Source: Skeletonema tropicum (Eukaryota > Bacillariophyta > Thalassiosirophyceae > Thalassiosirales > Thalassiosiraceae). Taken from it: 64,000 nucleotides of DNA. Shown here in pieces: positions 42,719-52,364 of this stretch. The translations under genes were made by a program, and so were the position numbers. The stretch spans positions 3,782,001 through 3,846,000 of the forward strand of contig CM074129.1 of NCBI GenBank assembly GCA_037178625.1, read 5' to 3'. Positions within the stretch are counted from its first letter, which is position 1, and each line of letters starts with the position of its first letter. The notes below the pieces were generated by a model. It ran no database searches. It saw only the letters and a program-made list of their open reading frames with translations, and was not told where the DNA came from.

Positions 42719-43139
42719 CCCCAGTGACACGGGGTGGATCGATCAAATAATAATATCATTGGTTTCCCCTCAGAGGCACCAATTGTCTGGATTCCCTTTA
42801 AGGCACCAGTACACCTTCAATCGACTTCGCCTTCGGCAGTCCTCGCCACCATCTCTCCGATGCTGTGTGCTCCCAATCGGTCTCCCCTTTTGGAATCCTC
42901 TGGTCTCCCCACGAGTTTCAATCACCCATCACTCCGATGTCGCGTGTGTATCAATTGGTTTCCCCTCTTGAACAATCTGGTTTCCCCACGAGTGTCGAAT
43001 TATTCAATTCCATGGCTCGAATTATTCAATTCCATGGCTCGAATGACTTACTAATTGGTTTCCCCATTTTGGTACAATCAACATGATCTCTAACAAATTC
43101 AATATCTTCTTTTAAACTATTCATTAACACAGTTACAGA

Positions 43140-45461
43140 ATGTCTCGATCCACCAAGTTCACTCAGTCCAATGCTGCGCCAAGCAATTTTGATCTATCAG
43201 ACCCTACATCTTTTTCATTTTCAAGAACTCAGTTGATTGAGCAGCTAAAATCGGATGGCGTGGCTTCTATTACGGTTGTGTCCGCTCAAGGAAGACTCAC
43301 TTCATTGTACAGCCCCCTCGTTATTACGGACGAGCACAACAACGATTATGCGATACAAGGAAATCTGAGCGACAACACGTCGAGTCCAAAATTTGGTCAA
43401 ATTGATCTGGCCGAACTTGGTCATGTTGTTTCCTTCACCGCTAAGAAGCCCCCATTTTTTTCCACCGGAAATAGGGTCTCAGGTGTGAAGGTCAAAGGAG
43501 CCAAGACATTCAAAGGAAGTCCTTTCGCTCGAATCACTCCAAACTTCATCCTATTGCCCTTTGGTCAACAATGTATTTCCGGAAAGATTGATGATGAGGA
43601 GACCCTGTCGAATGTAGAATCATGGTGTCGTCCAGCGGCAGAGATTCTAGATGCTCTTCATTCCGCTATGTCCAGAGAGGAGGAAACTGAGGCCCTCTTT
43701 CAGGCGATCTGTGAGTCAAACAAAGAGGATGAACTCCTGCTGCCGGATTTCACTGCGCAACGTATTGAGCCGAAAATTCCATACGTTTCTATCGAATACA
43801 TTGACGAAGAGGATGATGATGTTGAGGTCCATCCTTCCCTCCAGGAACGTTTCAAGTTACGGGTCAACGAACCTGTACCTCAGCCGGCACCTGCACCCCA
43901 ACCAGCACCCCTCCCTCATCAAACTTCCACTCAGCCAAGCATGAACCAGCAAGTCATTCTAGTCAGGACGGAGGATTCGAATAGGAATCAGATCCAATCT
44001 CAAAACGCTCAAGCCCGATGGGCTTTGTTCTTCGTCTGTGGAGACGTCAGTAATTTGACTCCTGTTACAGCGAACAATGTTTCTGTGCCGGCGTTCACTT
44101 CCTCCTTCAAGAATATTCTCCAGAATCCTCATGCCTCTATTCGTCAAGACGCAATGACTGATTTGATTACCTCCGTCGCTGACCAATGGGCAGAAGAAAA
44201 AGGGACTACAGCAGATATCACAGTCGTCCCAGACACTTTCTCAAAAGCCATTCTTTCGGGTTGTGTCTCACAAAACCCACTTTCCCAACGATTGAGATCG
44301 ACTAACAGTTCCAAGGAGCTGACCATCCTCTCCTTTGGCCCCCAAACAAATAATCCAGAGAAAATCCAACAAATCAAAGATTACAAAGAGAAGATCAATG
44401 CTGAACAGCTCAATGACGTTCCAGACTCTCAGCGTACTCAGGTAGACACCGATATCCCATCCTTTGGCAATATTTCTGAGGTTCACGATACACGCATTAC
44501 AATGGATAATTTCCAGATGGTATCATCGGCTATCGTCGAAATGCCAGGCACACGTTCAGCAAACCAGCTCAATCGCAATCCAATCTTTTTGCAACTCCTC
44601 CAAAATTTGGATGATTACCTGCTCTCAAGACGTGTCATCGCGTGGCTTCGTGAGTATGGTCAAAATATGCGCTGGCTTCCTTCCACGATCACAGTGCTAC
44701 TTCAGAATGTCTTCTGTGCGTTTGCAAAGCTTTCCAAAAGCTTTATACCTGTGCAAGCTCTCACTTCAGATCTCACCGACGTTACCATCCGAGGTTCTAT
44801 CTCAACGAATGACATCTACGCTATCAATGGAGCTATTGCAGCAGTCAAACATTTCAGATCGGCCATCGATACCGCCATTGGAAGTAACGCAGCTCTCTCA
44901 GAACAAATCCATTGTCCTCAGATCGAGCGCGACGCTATTGCTATTTTTGATCCAGATATCGCTCGCCGCAAGCGTCCTGTTTCAGCTTCTGCACCGGAGG
45001 GTCGTTCAGATTCTGGAGGTCGTGGTGGCCCATCCAACCAATCAATCCGCACCAGTAGTACCCATCGTTCAAACCGTTTGCAACAGCGCAACAATATTCG
45101 TACTCGCAAGCAACCGTTGGAGCTTGGTATGTTTTACCTCAACAACACAAATATGTCGAACAATGATGTGTTCCCAAATGATGCAACCTGCGCTTTCAAG
45201 GGCCAAGTGAAGAAACTCTGTCCTGACTTTACCTGCGTTGGGAAGGAGTGCCCAAATGGTTTCGATTGTGAATTTGCTCACGTTACCAACTATTCCAGGT
45301 TGAGTCAACAAGTCTTTGATTCCATCTGCTCCCACTTTCACTCACGAAGTATCGGTTGGTTGAGCGCGGGAATGTTGGAAAAGCAATCCAAAGTCACTCT
45401 CAGCCATCGTTTCACTAGTCTCAAAGGAGATGCAAATGGAAAATTCGACACTCAGGGTTAG
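43140..45461 (+). CDS. Gag-like protein of the YR retroelement with CCCH zinc finger
   Basis: This is a 773-residue open frame directly after the ~420-bp leader. The middle has a Pro/Gln linker (PQPAPAPQPAPLP). The region 590-660 is basic and Ser-rich. Near residues 695-715 CPDFTC-VGKEC-PNGFDC-EFAH gives a C-x4-6-C-x5-C-x3-H spacing, a CCCH-type finger rather than the CCHC knuckle usual for gag. The protein should package element RNA. ORF2 follows 85 bp downstream in another frame; how it is translated (re-initiation or separate mRNA) is not clear. A Met at 43140 is the first in frame. Confidence 0.8.
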   Translation: MSRSTKFTQSNAAPSNFDLSDPTSFSFSRTQLIEQLKSDGVASITVVSAQGRLTSLYSPLVITDEHNNDYAIQGNLSDNTSSPKFGQIDLAELGHVVSFTAKKPPFFSTGNRVSGVKVKGAKTFKGSPFARITPNFILLPFGQQCISGKIDDEETLSNVESWCRPAAEILDALHSAMSREEETEALFQAICESNKEDELLLPDFTAQRIEPKIPYVSIEYIDEEDDDVEVHPSLQERFKLRVNEPVPQPAPAPQPAPLPHQTSTQPSMNQQVILVRTEDSNRNQIQSQNAQARWALFFVCGDVSNLTPVTANNVSVPAFTSSFKNILQNPHASIRQDAMTDLITSVADQWAEEKGTTADITVVPDTFSKAILSGCVSQNPLSQRLRSTNSSKELTILSFGPQTNNPEKIQQIKDYKEKINAEQLNDVPDSQRTQVDTDIPSFGNISEVHDTRITMDNFQMVSSAIVEMPGTRSANQLNRNPIFLQLLQNLDDYLLSRRVIAWLREYGQNMRWLPSTITVLLQNVFCAFAKLSKSFIPVQALTSDLTDVTIRGSISTNDIYAINGAIAAVKHFRSAIDTAIGSNAALSEQIHCPQIERDAIAIFDPDIARRKRPVSASAPEGRSDSGGRGGPSNQSIRTSSTHRSNRLQQRNNIRTRKQPLELGMFYLNNTNMSNNDVFPNDATCAFKGQVKKLCPDFTCVGKECPNGFDCEFAHVTNYSRLSQQVFDSICSHFHSRSIGWLSAGMLEKQSKVTLSHRFTSLKGDANGKFDTQG

Positions 45462-45546
45462 TTCATCCTTCCTATTCATCTTTCCATTCGTATACATATT
45501 ATATAGATGATCAAACCACGCTCATTCACTCTTTGCATCAGATCTT

Positions 45547-48510
45547 ATGTTAACCCAGGTTACGGATCGAGCTGCAATGAATGTTGAGAAGGCGATTCAT
45601 AGTAAAATAGTATTTGATTCAAAAGGTCATAATTATCAAAACATTGTTCCGGAATCCAGCCAACCCAATCGATTATTAGTGAAGTCTATAATGAAGGGTG
45701 CCCCCATGAAGCGTCAGTCAAAGAAGGATACGGACGCTATTCTGCACAGCTATGAAGAAAAATTCGGCGCCCCTTTCAAAAATCCAATTGTATCATCGAA
45801 AAAAGGTAAGCCTCCACTACCTCTCCCTACTCTTCCTAATAAACTCATCCTCTTCAGAGACCACCCAATGAAACCATCACCCTCCAAATCATATGAGACC
45901 GAAGCTTCATTCGAATCAGCTGCCTTCGTTCTTACCAAATATATCTTCAACGAGAAGAGTGAATTTATCATGGGAAATACCAAGAGCTCACACCACTGGG
46001 ATCAAGTCCTACAAACATTGTCTACGTTGAGCAAGGATTTCAATGCTATGGTGAATGATGTCCATCGGCTTCGTACAGTTGACTTCTCCCCATTGAAATT
46101 ACCAAGACTTGATTACAATGATCAGGAGCAAATTGATGAGCGTAGAGTAGACATGGCCACAGCACTCATGATTGCAGCTGACCTAATTCCAGGAGTGGCA
46201 GTCAGATACTTGTCAGGCGAATACACGGCAGAGAATCGTGACCCAAAATCAATAATAGCGTATGTCCATGGCCATGTCGATCCTGCTGATGAAGACAGAA
46301 TGATACAAGTCCTCACAGAAGGCGTACCATCGAAGTTTAGCTGGGTTGAAACCCGAGAGAACAAGCTTACCCGACTTGATATGGGGAACCAACCATCCAT
46401 CGATAACAATGAGGGTCTAGTCAGGAAAACAATTAACAAAGAGGATCGAAATTCGCATGTTCTTCCAATGTCGAAATGGATACCACGTTTCTCTCCTTAT
46501 TGCCGTCATAACTACCAAGGTTTAGTTACGAAGAATGGTAAAGGCAGAGTTGTCTGGGACGAAACGTCGATCCCAAGGAATGCTCCCCATCTAATTGTGA
46601 TGAATCGAATTGCTCCCCGAGAAGATATCATGCAAGTTACATATGGCGACGTGCAGAAACGATTCATGAAGAGTATTCTCAATATGAGAGCGAGCTTCCC
46701 CAATGAAGAAATCTTCATCCCGGCTGGTGATATTACTGCGTGTTTTCGGTGGCCAAGAACACATCCTGACCTAGGTGGAGCCCTTGGATTCGTCTTACAA
46801 GACTACTACCACCTGGCAACTAGTATGGTGTTTGGACATATCGAATCAGCGAGTTGCTGGGAGCCATTCCGAAAAGCTATTGAGAAGATGGCCTTGGTTG
46901 AGTTCAATAGCCAAAAGGACCTCGAGTCTATTCATAAGTCTTATCTTGACCTGCTTGATTGGGAGGACTTTAATTCACCAAATCCACCCCCAGGTTCACT
47001 GCAACGATCAGCAAAATGTTCCAAGATCACAGGAGTTATCGATTCCCAAGGACGATTCTTACAACCAAGGCCAGGGATCTTCGTCGATGACGCCTTGCTG
47101 GTATCAATTCGGAGATATATCAAACGCCTCCTTGCGTCGCTCATCGAAGCCATCTTCAATATAATGGGCAGACCCAATACAAGCGTGAGACGAAATCACT
47201 TATCAATGGAGAAGTGGATCGGTCATCGGGTATCATGGCTCAGCGTCCTCCTTGGCTTCAAATGGAATACGAGAGCACTTACAGTTGGCATCCCGGAAGA
47301 ATATCTCGATACCGTACGCTCCCTATTGTACCAGCAAGGTTGGGCGTATAGAAAGACATTCAATGTCCCAGAGATTAGCAAACTTATCGGAAAGATTGGT
47401 CACATTGCACAAGCAGTACCATGGGTATACCATTTGATTTCACATCTCTACGCTTCAGTCTCATACGCACTGACAAAAAATAGAGCCCTACTTGCCTCGA
47501 ACTCAAAGGAATTCAATGACCTTCTCAAAGTAGTCAAGGGCCAAGCCTCTTACAAGATATTAGATGGGGAAGCAAATTATGATGAAGATATCAACCTCAA
47601 CGTTGTAGCCTATGCAAAATCTAGAGTGGCAAAAATGCCGCACCACTCGCGAGCTCTGTACCCAATTGTCAAGACCATGCGGAAAGAACTTGATGTGCTC
47701 ATTCAACTCTTTGATGATAGAAGCATCAATTGGCACTCACCAATTGCCCACAATGTCGAAAGAGACCCATTTGCTATCTCTTGCGGTGACTCTTGACATT
47801 GCTCTAGATAATTGTAGATAATTTCGCCCCTGGAGGGCCAACCATGACGTACTTTAAGATTTCCGTTAATTTTTTTTTTTATCTCTTGCGGTGACTCTTG
47901 TTTAGATGAAATGGGGGGCTTTAGTATCAAGCTAAAATTCATCTGGCATGTTCCACTTCCAAATGACATCTGTCAGCGTACAATTCGATACATCAAATCA
48001 GGCCCATTACAAATTGGAATCAACGTATTGGAGTTTACGGCCATCATCATTAATTACGCAGCAGCGCTCACAGCAATAAAATCGAACTTTCCAGAAGATG
48101 ATCCATATCCTATACTACTCAACTGTGCGGACAACATGAGTTCAGTCAAATGAATCCGTCTCTGTACCGAATCCATCATCGGGAGGAGACTAGCAATCAT
48201 ATTCTGTTTTCTTATCATGGACTCACCACTTGGAATCAACGCTAAGTGGATCGCTGGAGAAGACAACATAATCGCCGATGCTATTTCACGTCTCAAATCA
48301 AAAATGTCTTCTAACAATTCTTCCCTCAAATACTCCGACCTCTTCGATTCACTCAAACAGCAATACCCCGTTTTGCAGAATTGCAGAACTTTTCATCCGA
48401 GTCCATTGCTGCTTTCGATGCTCTGGAAGACCATCTTGACAGAGAGTTCGCCAACTCTGGAGGAAGTAAGGCAATTGAAACAGAGCGGTCTAGGCAAGCT
48501 TTCTACTTAG
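45547..48510 (+). pseudogene. Reverse transcriptase-RNase H polyprotein of the YR retroelement, broken twice
   Basis: The RT is open from MLTQVTDRAAMNVEK (45547). RT motif A is PAGDITACFRW (~residue 395) and motif C is IFVDDALLVS (~512), with FVDD in place of YxDD as in DIRS-type enzymes. The frame stops at 47796 because an 85-bp insertion starts there. Skipping the insertion and one copy of its 20-bp duplication gives FAISCGDS joined to CLDEMGGFSIKLKF, and RNase H follows: NVLEFTAIII, NCADNMSSVK, and KWIAGEDNIIADAISRLK. A second break is a TGA at 48151 (SSVK-stop-IRLC), probably a mutated Trp codon. The frame then runs to 48510, overlapping the YR gene by 130 nt. No methyltransferase domain is seen. 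Confidence 0.85.
47796..47880. mobile_element. 85-bp nested insertion with 20-bp target duplication and terminal T tract
   Basis: ATCTCTTGCGGTGACTCTTG flanks it on both sides (47776-47795 and 47881-47900). The insert begins ACATTGCTCTAGATAATTG and ends in T11 (47870-47880). A long target duplication is typical of target-primed or staggered-cut integration of an RNA copy. A 3' T-run with no A-tail suggests a short Pol III-type transcript, or an antisense poly-A at the insert's start if inverted. I cannot match it to a known small RNA. Confidence 0.8.
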
Positions 48511-49622
48511 CTTTTGCAAGAAGAAAGTTTCTACCCGACCCTTGCGGACAAGGCCCTGGTTGGGACCGTACCTTGGCACATTTTGTAAAGGAGGTATCTC
48601 TTGGCATAAATATCCAAAATAGAGACTCACTTAGGTCCGATACTGTCAAAGGATATGCAAGTGCCGCGATAAAGTTGTTTCGTCTCAGAGGCTTTCCTGA
48701 TCCCTTCGACTTCAATGACAAGAATAGTATGGCTGCCACCATTTTGAAGAACTACGAGGAACAAGAGAACATCGCTACACAACGTTCCCCACTAAACGAG
48801 AAATTCTTTGCCGCAATGCTGGAGATAATGATTTCATCTGATTTTATGTCAAAAGAATACTGTCTCTGCGATCTTGCAATCCTTAGTAGATACTTCGGCT
48901 TTCGCTTATCGGAATACGGTCAAAAATCTCACTCAAAACCCGATTATCATGTCTTCCCTAGCGGAAAAGAGACACTCAAAGCAATATCCAGCCAAGACCT
49001 TGTCTTCTTCAGAAAAGATGGTAATCAATTTATTGAATACAATTCCAATGAAGTTGATGGAATAGATCGTTTAGATATCACCTTCAAAGTCCAAAAAAAC
49101 CGACGAAATGGTGAGAAGAAACATGTTCTCCCAGATCGAGAAAATCCGAAGATGTGTCCTGTTCGTGCCGCAGTGCGTTTAGTGAGAAGAGCCAATAATC
49201 TTGGACAAAGTCAATCACTTCCTTGCGTTGTATACCAGTTCAAAAACAACAAGCGTTATGTAACAGGGAATGATGTCTCATCATTCTTACAGAACATAGC
49301 TAGAAAGCTATACCCGGATATGTCTGAAACCGATATCAGAAAGTTCTCTTCTCATTCTTTCCGCGTGACTGCAGCAGTACTCCTCCACGAACAAGGACAC
49401 GATGGTGACTACATCAAAATTCAACTTAGATGGTTAGGCGACTCTTATCGTCTATACCTTCGAAGCACACATAAAATCCTCCAACAACACTCTGACTCTC
49501 TCAGCAAGTCGGCTTCTATTTCTATTAAGCTTGCAAATCTACCCCAAAATGTTTCATATTCCGCTGACCAAATCAATTCAAGCTTCATGGGCACATACAC
49601 AGACATTTCACAATTCAAGTAA
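48381..49622 (+). CDS. Tyrosine recombinase of the YR retroelement
   Basis: This is a 413-residue open frame. The catalytic set is complete: first Arg in YFGFRLSEYG (~residue 175), a Lys in the beta-hairpin ITFKVQKNRR (~235), the H-x-x-R box SSHSFRVTAAVLL (~325), the Trp of IQLRWLGDS in place of the second His, and the Tyr nucleophile in DSYRLYLRSTH (~356). The N-terminal helical part (FVKEVSLGINIQNRDSLRSD) fits the core-binding domain. In this class the enzyme inserts a circular DNA intermediate by site-specific recombination instead of using an integrase. It overlaps the end of the RT-RNase H frame by 130 nt, as is common in these elements. The first Met (48381) may not be the natural start. 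Confidence 0.92.
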   Translation: MQNFSSESIAAFDALEDHLDREFANSGGSKAIETERSRQAFYLAFARRKFLPDPCGQGPGWDRTLAHFVKEVSLGINIQNRDSLRSDTVKGYASAAIKLFRLRGFPDPFDFNDKNSMAATILKNYEEQENIATQRSPLNEKFFAAMLEIMISSDFMSKEYCLCDLAILSRYFGFRLSEYGQKSHSKPDYHVFPSGKETLKAISSQDLVFFRKDGNQFIEYNSNEVDGIDRLDITFKVQKNRRNGEKKHVLPDRENPKMCPVRAAVRLVRRANNLGQSQSLPCVVYQFKNNKRYVTGNDVSSFLQNIARKLYPDMSETDIRKFSSHSFRVTAAVLLHEQGHDGDYIKIQLRWLGDSYRLYLRSTHKILQQHSDSLSKSASISIKLANLPQNVSYSADQINSSFMGTYTDISQFK

Positions 49623-49755
49623 AATTTTTTTCTTTTTGCACGTATGCTTGTGTGTACTCAATGGCTAGTTTTAGACGCACTCCGATCACATTCAGCAGAA
49701 CTTGATCGCAGCACATCTTCTTACGTGCTTTGCACAAGTTTCAGCATACCTGTGT

Positions 49756-49993
49756 GGAGTGTCTGTTGACAAACATCAGTAGACACTTTCAGGGAGTCTT
49801 AGTTTTATCTAACTAGACTCGTAGTGTAAGTAGTAATAGGACAACTGCCAATTTGTGTGCAAATTGACTGAGTCCCATAAGTACCTACTCTACTCTACAT
49901 GTTTGTTTGTCTCGTGATCTTCTCTTCTCTCTCACATAGCCAGTGCGTACACACATTCGAGGCGCTAGGCGTTTTTCCGCAGGGACGAGGAAA
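49756..49993 (+). repeat. Split direct repeat B1
   Basis: Identical to B2 (50297-50535). It starts GGAGTGTCTGTTGAC with a small hairpin (AGTGTCT at 49758, AGACACT at 49781) and ends CAGGGACGAGGAAAA. It lies 133 bp after the YR stop codon. Confidence 0.95.
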
Positions 49994-50250
49994 ATCGACC
50001 AGTAGACGATATAGATTTGTTTACGCTTGTCATTGTGGTTGATGCTTAGCGTAGCACCTATGAGCCTTTGCTACGAGTTTACGAAGATAGGATTCTGAGA
50101 ATGGTGATTCCCGCAAATTGTTCAAAATTCCGAAAATTAGAAAAATTGCGGGAGACTTGCACAGATGTGCCGAACGCCAAAAGCTCACTTCTCAATGCGA
50201 GCAGTGAGCTCTTCGATGATGCCATTGTGCTTTGCTAATAAAATCAACGC
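49994..50250 (+). repeat. Split direct repeat A2
   Basis: Identical to A1 and joined directly to B1. The B1-A2 junction is the sequence expected at the closure of the circular intermediate. Confidence 0.95.
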
Positions 50251-50296
50251 AATCGACAACGGCAACATTTGTTTTTTCCCACCCTACCCTCCCTAG

Positions 50297-50535
50297 GGAG
50301 TGTCTGTTGACAAACATCAGTAGACACTTTCAGGGAGTCTTAGTTTTATCTAACTAGACTCGTAGTGTAAGTAGTAATAGGACAACTGCCAATTTGTGTG
50401 CAAATTGACTGAGTCCCATAAGTACCTACTCTACTCTACATGTTTGTTTGTCTCGTGATCTTCTCTTCTCTCTCACATAGCCAGTGCGTACACACATTCG
50501 AGGCGCTAGGCGTTTTTCCGCAGGGACGAGGAAAA
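50297..50535 (+). repeat. Split direct repeat B2, right end of the element
   Basis: 239 bp, identical to B1. The right flank begins ACCCTGGATTCTTG. A 46-bp unique spacer (50251-50296) separates it from A2. Confidence 0.95.
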
Positions 50536-50766
50536 ACCCTGGATTCTTGAGTATTCGTTTTTGTTCTTGGCGCTTCACGGGTCCCTCCCCGTTCGCGATT
50601 ATTTTGAGTGCCTTTCGAAAGAATCAGGGAAATGGTGTGGGCGTGGCATTCTAACGAGATCGAGGATACAAGAAACCAGTGTGAATGTTGAGCTGATACG
50701 GTTGCAGCCAGCGTATATACCAAATTCTATCTGCGTCATATTTGAGGTACATTCTCTACACTAAGC

Positions 50767-50892
50767 ATGGCTTCAACAGATGAAAGTGTATCACTCTTGA
50801 CGTCGATGGGTTTCGACAATGGGACTAGCCAGCAGGCATTACAAATATGCGAAGGACGAAATGTCGAAAGAACAGTGGAGCTTTTACAATAA
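50767..50892 (+). CDS. 41-residue UBA-domain microprotein or first-exon remnant
   Basis: The frame from ATG 50767 reads MASTDESVSLLTSMGFDNGT and continues QQALQICEGRNVERTVELLQ before a TAA at 50890. This is a nearly complete ubiquitin-associated (UBA) fold: SLLTSMGFD for helix 1 and the MGF loop, QALQIC for helix 2, NVERTVELL for helix 3. No further domain follows, since the next gene overlaps on the other strand 9 bp later. It could be a real microprotein, or the surviving piece of a larger gene damaged around the retroelement, which ends 231 bp upstream. Transcription is not shown. Confidence 0.5.
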   Translation: MASTDESVSLLTSMGFDNGTSQQALQICEGRNVERTVELLQ

Positions 50893-50900
50893 TATACATG

Positions 50901-51992
50901 CTATGATGGCGGCACTACATCTACAGTCAACAAGATTCTTTCTTGACCAGGGGATAACAATGGTGAACGATGCACGGCTGCCAATATGTCATTTGAGTTC
51001 GTGAAATCGCCCTCTTGTAAAGTAGAAGAATCTTCCCATGCTCGACCCATCAATAGCACTGCATCTCCTTCCTTTGCCGATTTGACGATAGTCTTACCAG
51101 TGTTCAAATTAGTTGGCACAATGATCTCATTTGCAATTCGTGTATCATCTTCGTCCAAAGTGTTCAGTGCATTGCGATCCACCAACCTCGTGTTACCACT
51201 ACCCATAACCTCGACTTCATGAGGAATATATTCACATCCAGGACCAATGATGCTCATTACCAAACGAACAGGTACGTGATCGGCATGCCACCTTGGACAT
51301 TTTATTCCATTTCTTCCTATGGAGGATACTATCCTTGCTTGACATTTGATGTTGTTGCTGTTAATGTCGCCTGCAATGGATTGAAAGTAGGATAGCACGT
51401 TTGCCAGGTGTTGTGTAATTTCTTGTTCCATCATGGTATTCTCTAGAAGCAATGTAGGTTGATTGCAATTAGCATCATCACAGTGATGGGTAAAAAGTTG
51501 ACATTTTCCTACGAGTTCTTGTGCACCAGTTGTTGCGTTCTCAAACTGCACTGTTACATCATTCACCAGCTGATTTTGTTTCTGACCATTGAGACTAAGT
51601 TGCGCTGGAGATAGGAGTTGTTCCCAAAATGATTTATCACGATTGCTTTCTTTTGATGCAGTTGGTGTTACAAACTTGCGCCACACAACAGAATGTGGGA
51701 TTGGAAATGATTTTGATACGGCGTTTGTACGTTGAAAAATGGCGTGCCGGTGATGATACTCTTGCTGCTGCTCGTTTTCTGCCGGCATAGTAGTTGATGA
51801 TAATTCCGCAAGGAGACGTGACAAGGCCACGTCATGTCTTGGGCCTTGTGCATTAGTGATGCTTTTGCTGCTGCATGGGAAAGCAGGATTGTTTCGTCCT
51901 AACTGAAAGGAAGCAATGCCAATTATCTGTAGCAGCGACAGATGCAATAGGATGCAACAGTATATGATCCGGTTTGCTGTCGCTATTGTCAT
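50901..51992 (-). CDS. DUF1826 family protein with signal peptide
   Basis: I choose the Met at 51992 (MTIATANRIIYCC) because it opens a signal peptide, IIYCCILLHLSLLQIIGIAS; the open frame extends to 52214 but that part is not signal-like. The product is 363 aa. The C-terminal ~200 residues follow DUF1826: IKCPRWHADHVPVRLVMSI (family CPRFHxDxVPLRLL), IGPGCEYIP, an Arg-Asn region with DRNALNTLDE, EGDAVLLMGRAWED, and VHRSPLLSPGQERILLTVD. The conserved His/Asp pair suggests metal binding, but the function of DUF1826 is unknown. The sequence after the signal (SFQLGRNNPAF) contains a Ser-Phe that would fit plastid targeting. Confidence 0.75.
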   Translation of the reverse strand: MTIATANRIIYCCILLHLSLLQIIGIASFQLGRNNPAFPCSSKSITNAQGPRHDVALSRLLAELSSTTMPAENEQQQEYHHRHAIFQRTNAVSKSFPIPHSVVWRKFVTPTASKESNRDKSFWEQLLSPAQLSLNGQKQNQLVNDVTVQFENATTGAQELVGKCQLFTHHCDDANCNQPTLLLENTMMEQEITQHLANVLSYFQSIAGDINSNNIKCQARIVSSIGRNGIKCPRWHADHVPVRLVMSIIGPGCEYIPHEVEVMGSGNTRLVDRNALNTLDEDDTRIANEIIVPTNLNTGKTIVKSAKEGDAVLLMGRAWEDSSTLQEGDFTNSNDILAAVHRSPLLSPGQERILLTVDVVPPS

Positions 51993-52364
51993 GGTTGCGG
52001 GTTTCTTTACTATTAAGGTGATCGGGTAATAATATGATCGATGGAGAAATGTGGACGAACGCAGAACGTGAAACGTGAACACAAAAAAGAAAACGGACTT
52101 GCGCTTGATCATGACGCAGAAACAGAGGGCTTGTTCGCGTGCCCTTGGAAAAGTCTGGATTGATGAGAGGTTAATATGGACGTTTAAGGTCATTACATGG
52201 ATATAATCAGTCACGTTACGGGTATTATAGAGATTGGTATATCTCCGCCCGCTTTAAACGCCCGCTACAAAAACCATGCATCTGCTTTTGTTTTTGCCAT
52301 CAATCCAGTGCATGCCATCCGTCCATGCAATATCTATGGTCCTCTGGAGAGAGCAATCGAAACC

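Larger units (their letters stand above)
42462..50535 (+). mobile_element. Tyrosine-recombinase retrotransposon with split direct repeats (Ngaro-like)
   Basis: The structure is A1 - gag - RT/RNase H - YR - B1 - A2 - B2. A1 (42462-42718) equals A2 (49994-50250), 257 bp. B1 (49756-49994) equals B2 (50297-50535), 239 bp; both pairs are identical by eye. B1 and A2 abut with one shared A, and 46 bp separates A2 from B2. This split direct repeat layout is diagnostic of PAT/Ngaro-type elements. Gene order with YR last, and no methyltransferase domain, fits Ngaro rather than DIRS1 or PAT. No target duplication is expected or seen. The gag and YR frames are open; the RT-RNase H frame is broken by a nested insertion and one stop. 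Identical repeats argue for recent insertion. Confidence 0.93.

Noticed and set aside
43651..45210. Alternative-frame ORFs within gag (97 and 248 codons)
   Set aside because: They overlap the gag frame completely and lack any recognisable motif; gag shows a zinc finger and continuity.
47911..48153. Independent 80-codon ORF
   Set aside because: It is the RNase H part of the broken RT polyprotein, not a separate gene.
51993..52214. N-terminal extension of the DUF1826 ORF
   Set aside because: The extension is not signal-like, whereas the internal Met at 51992 opens a good signal peptide.
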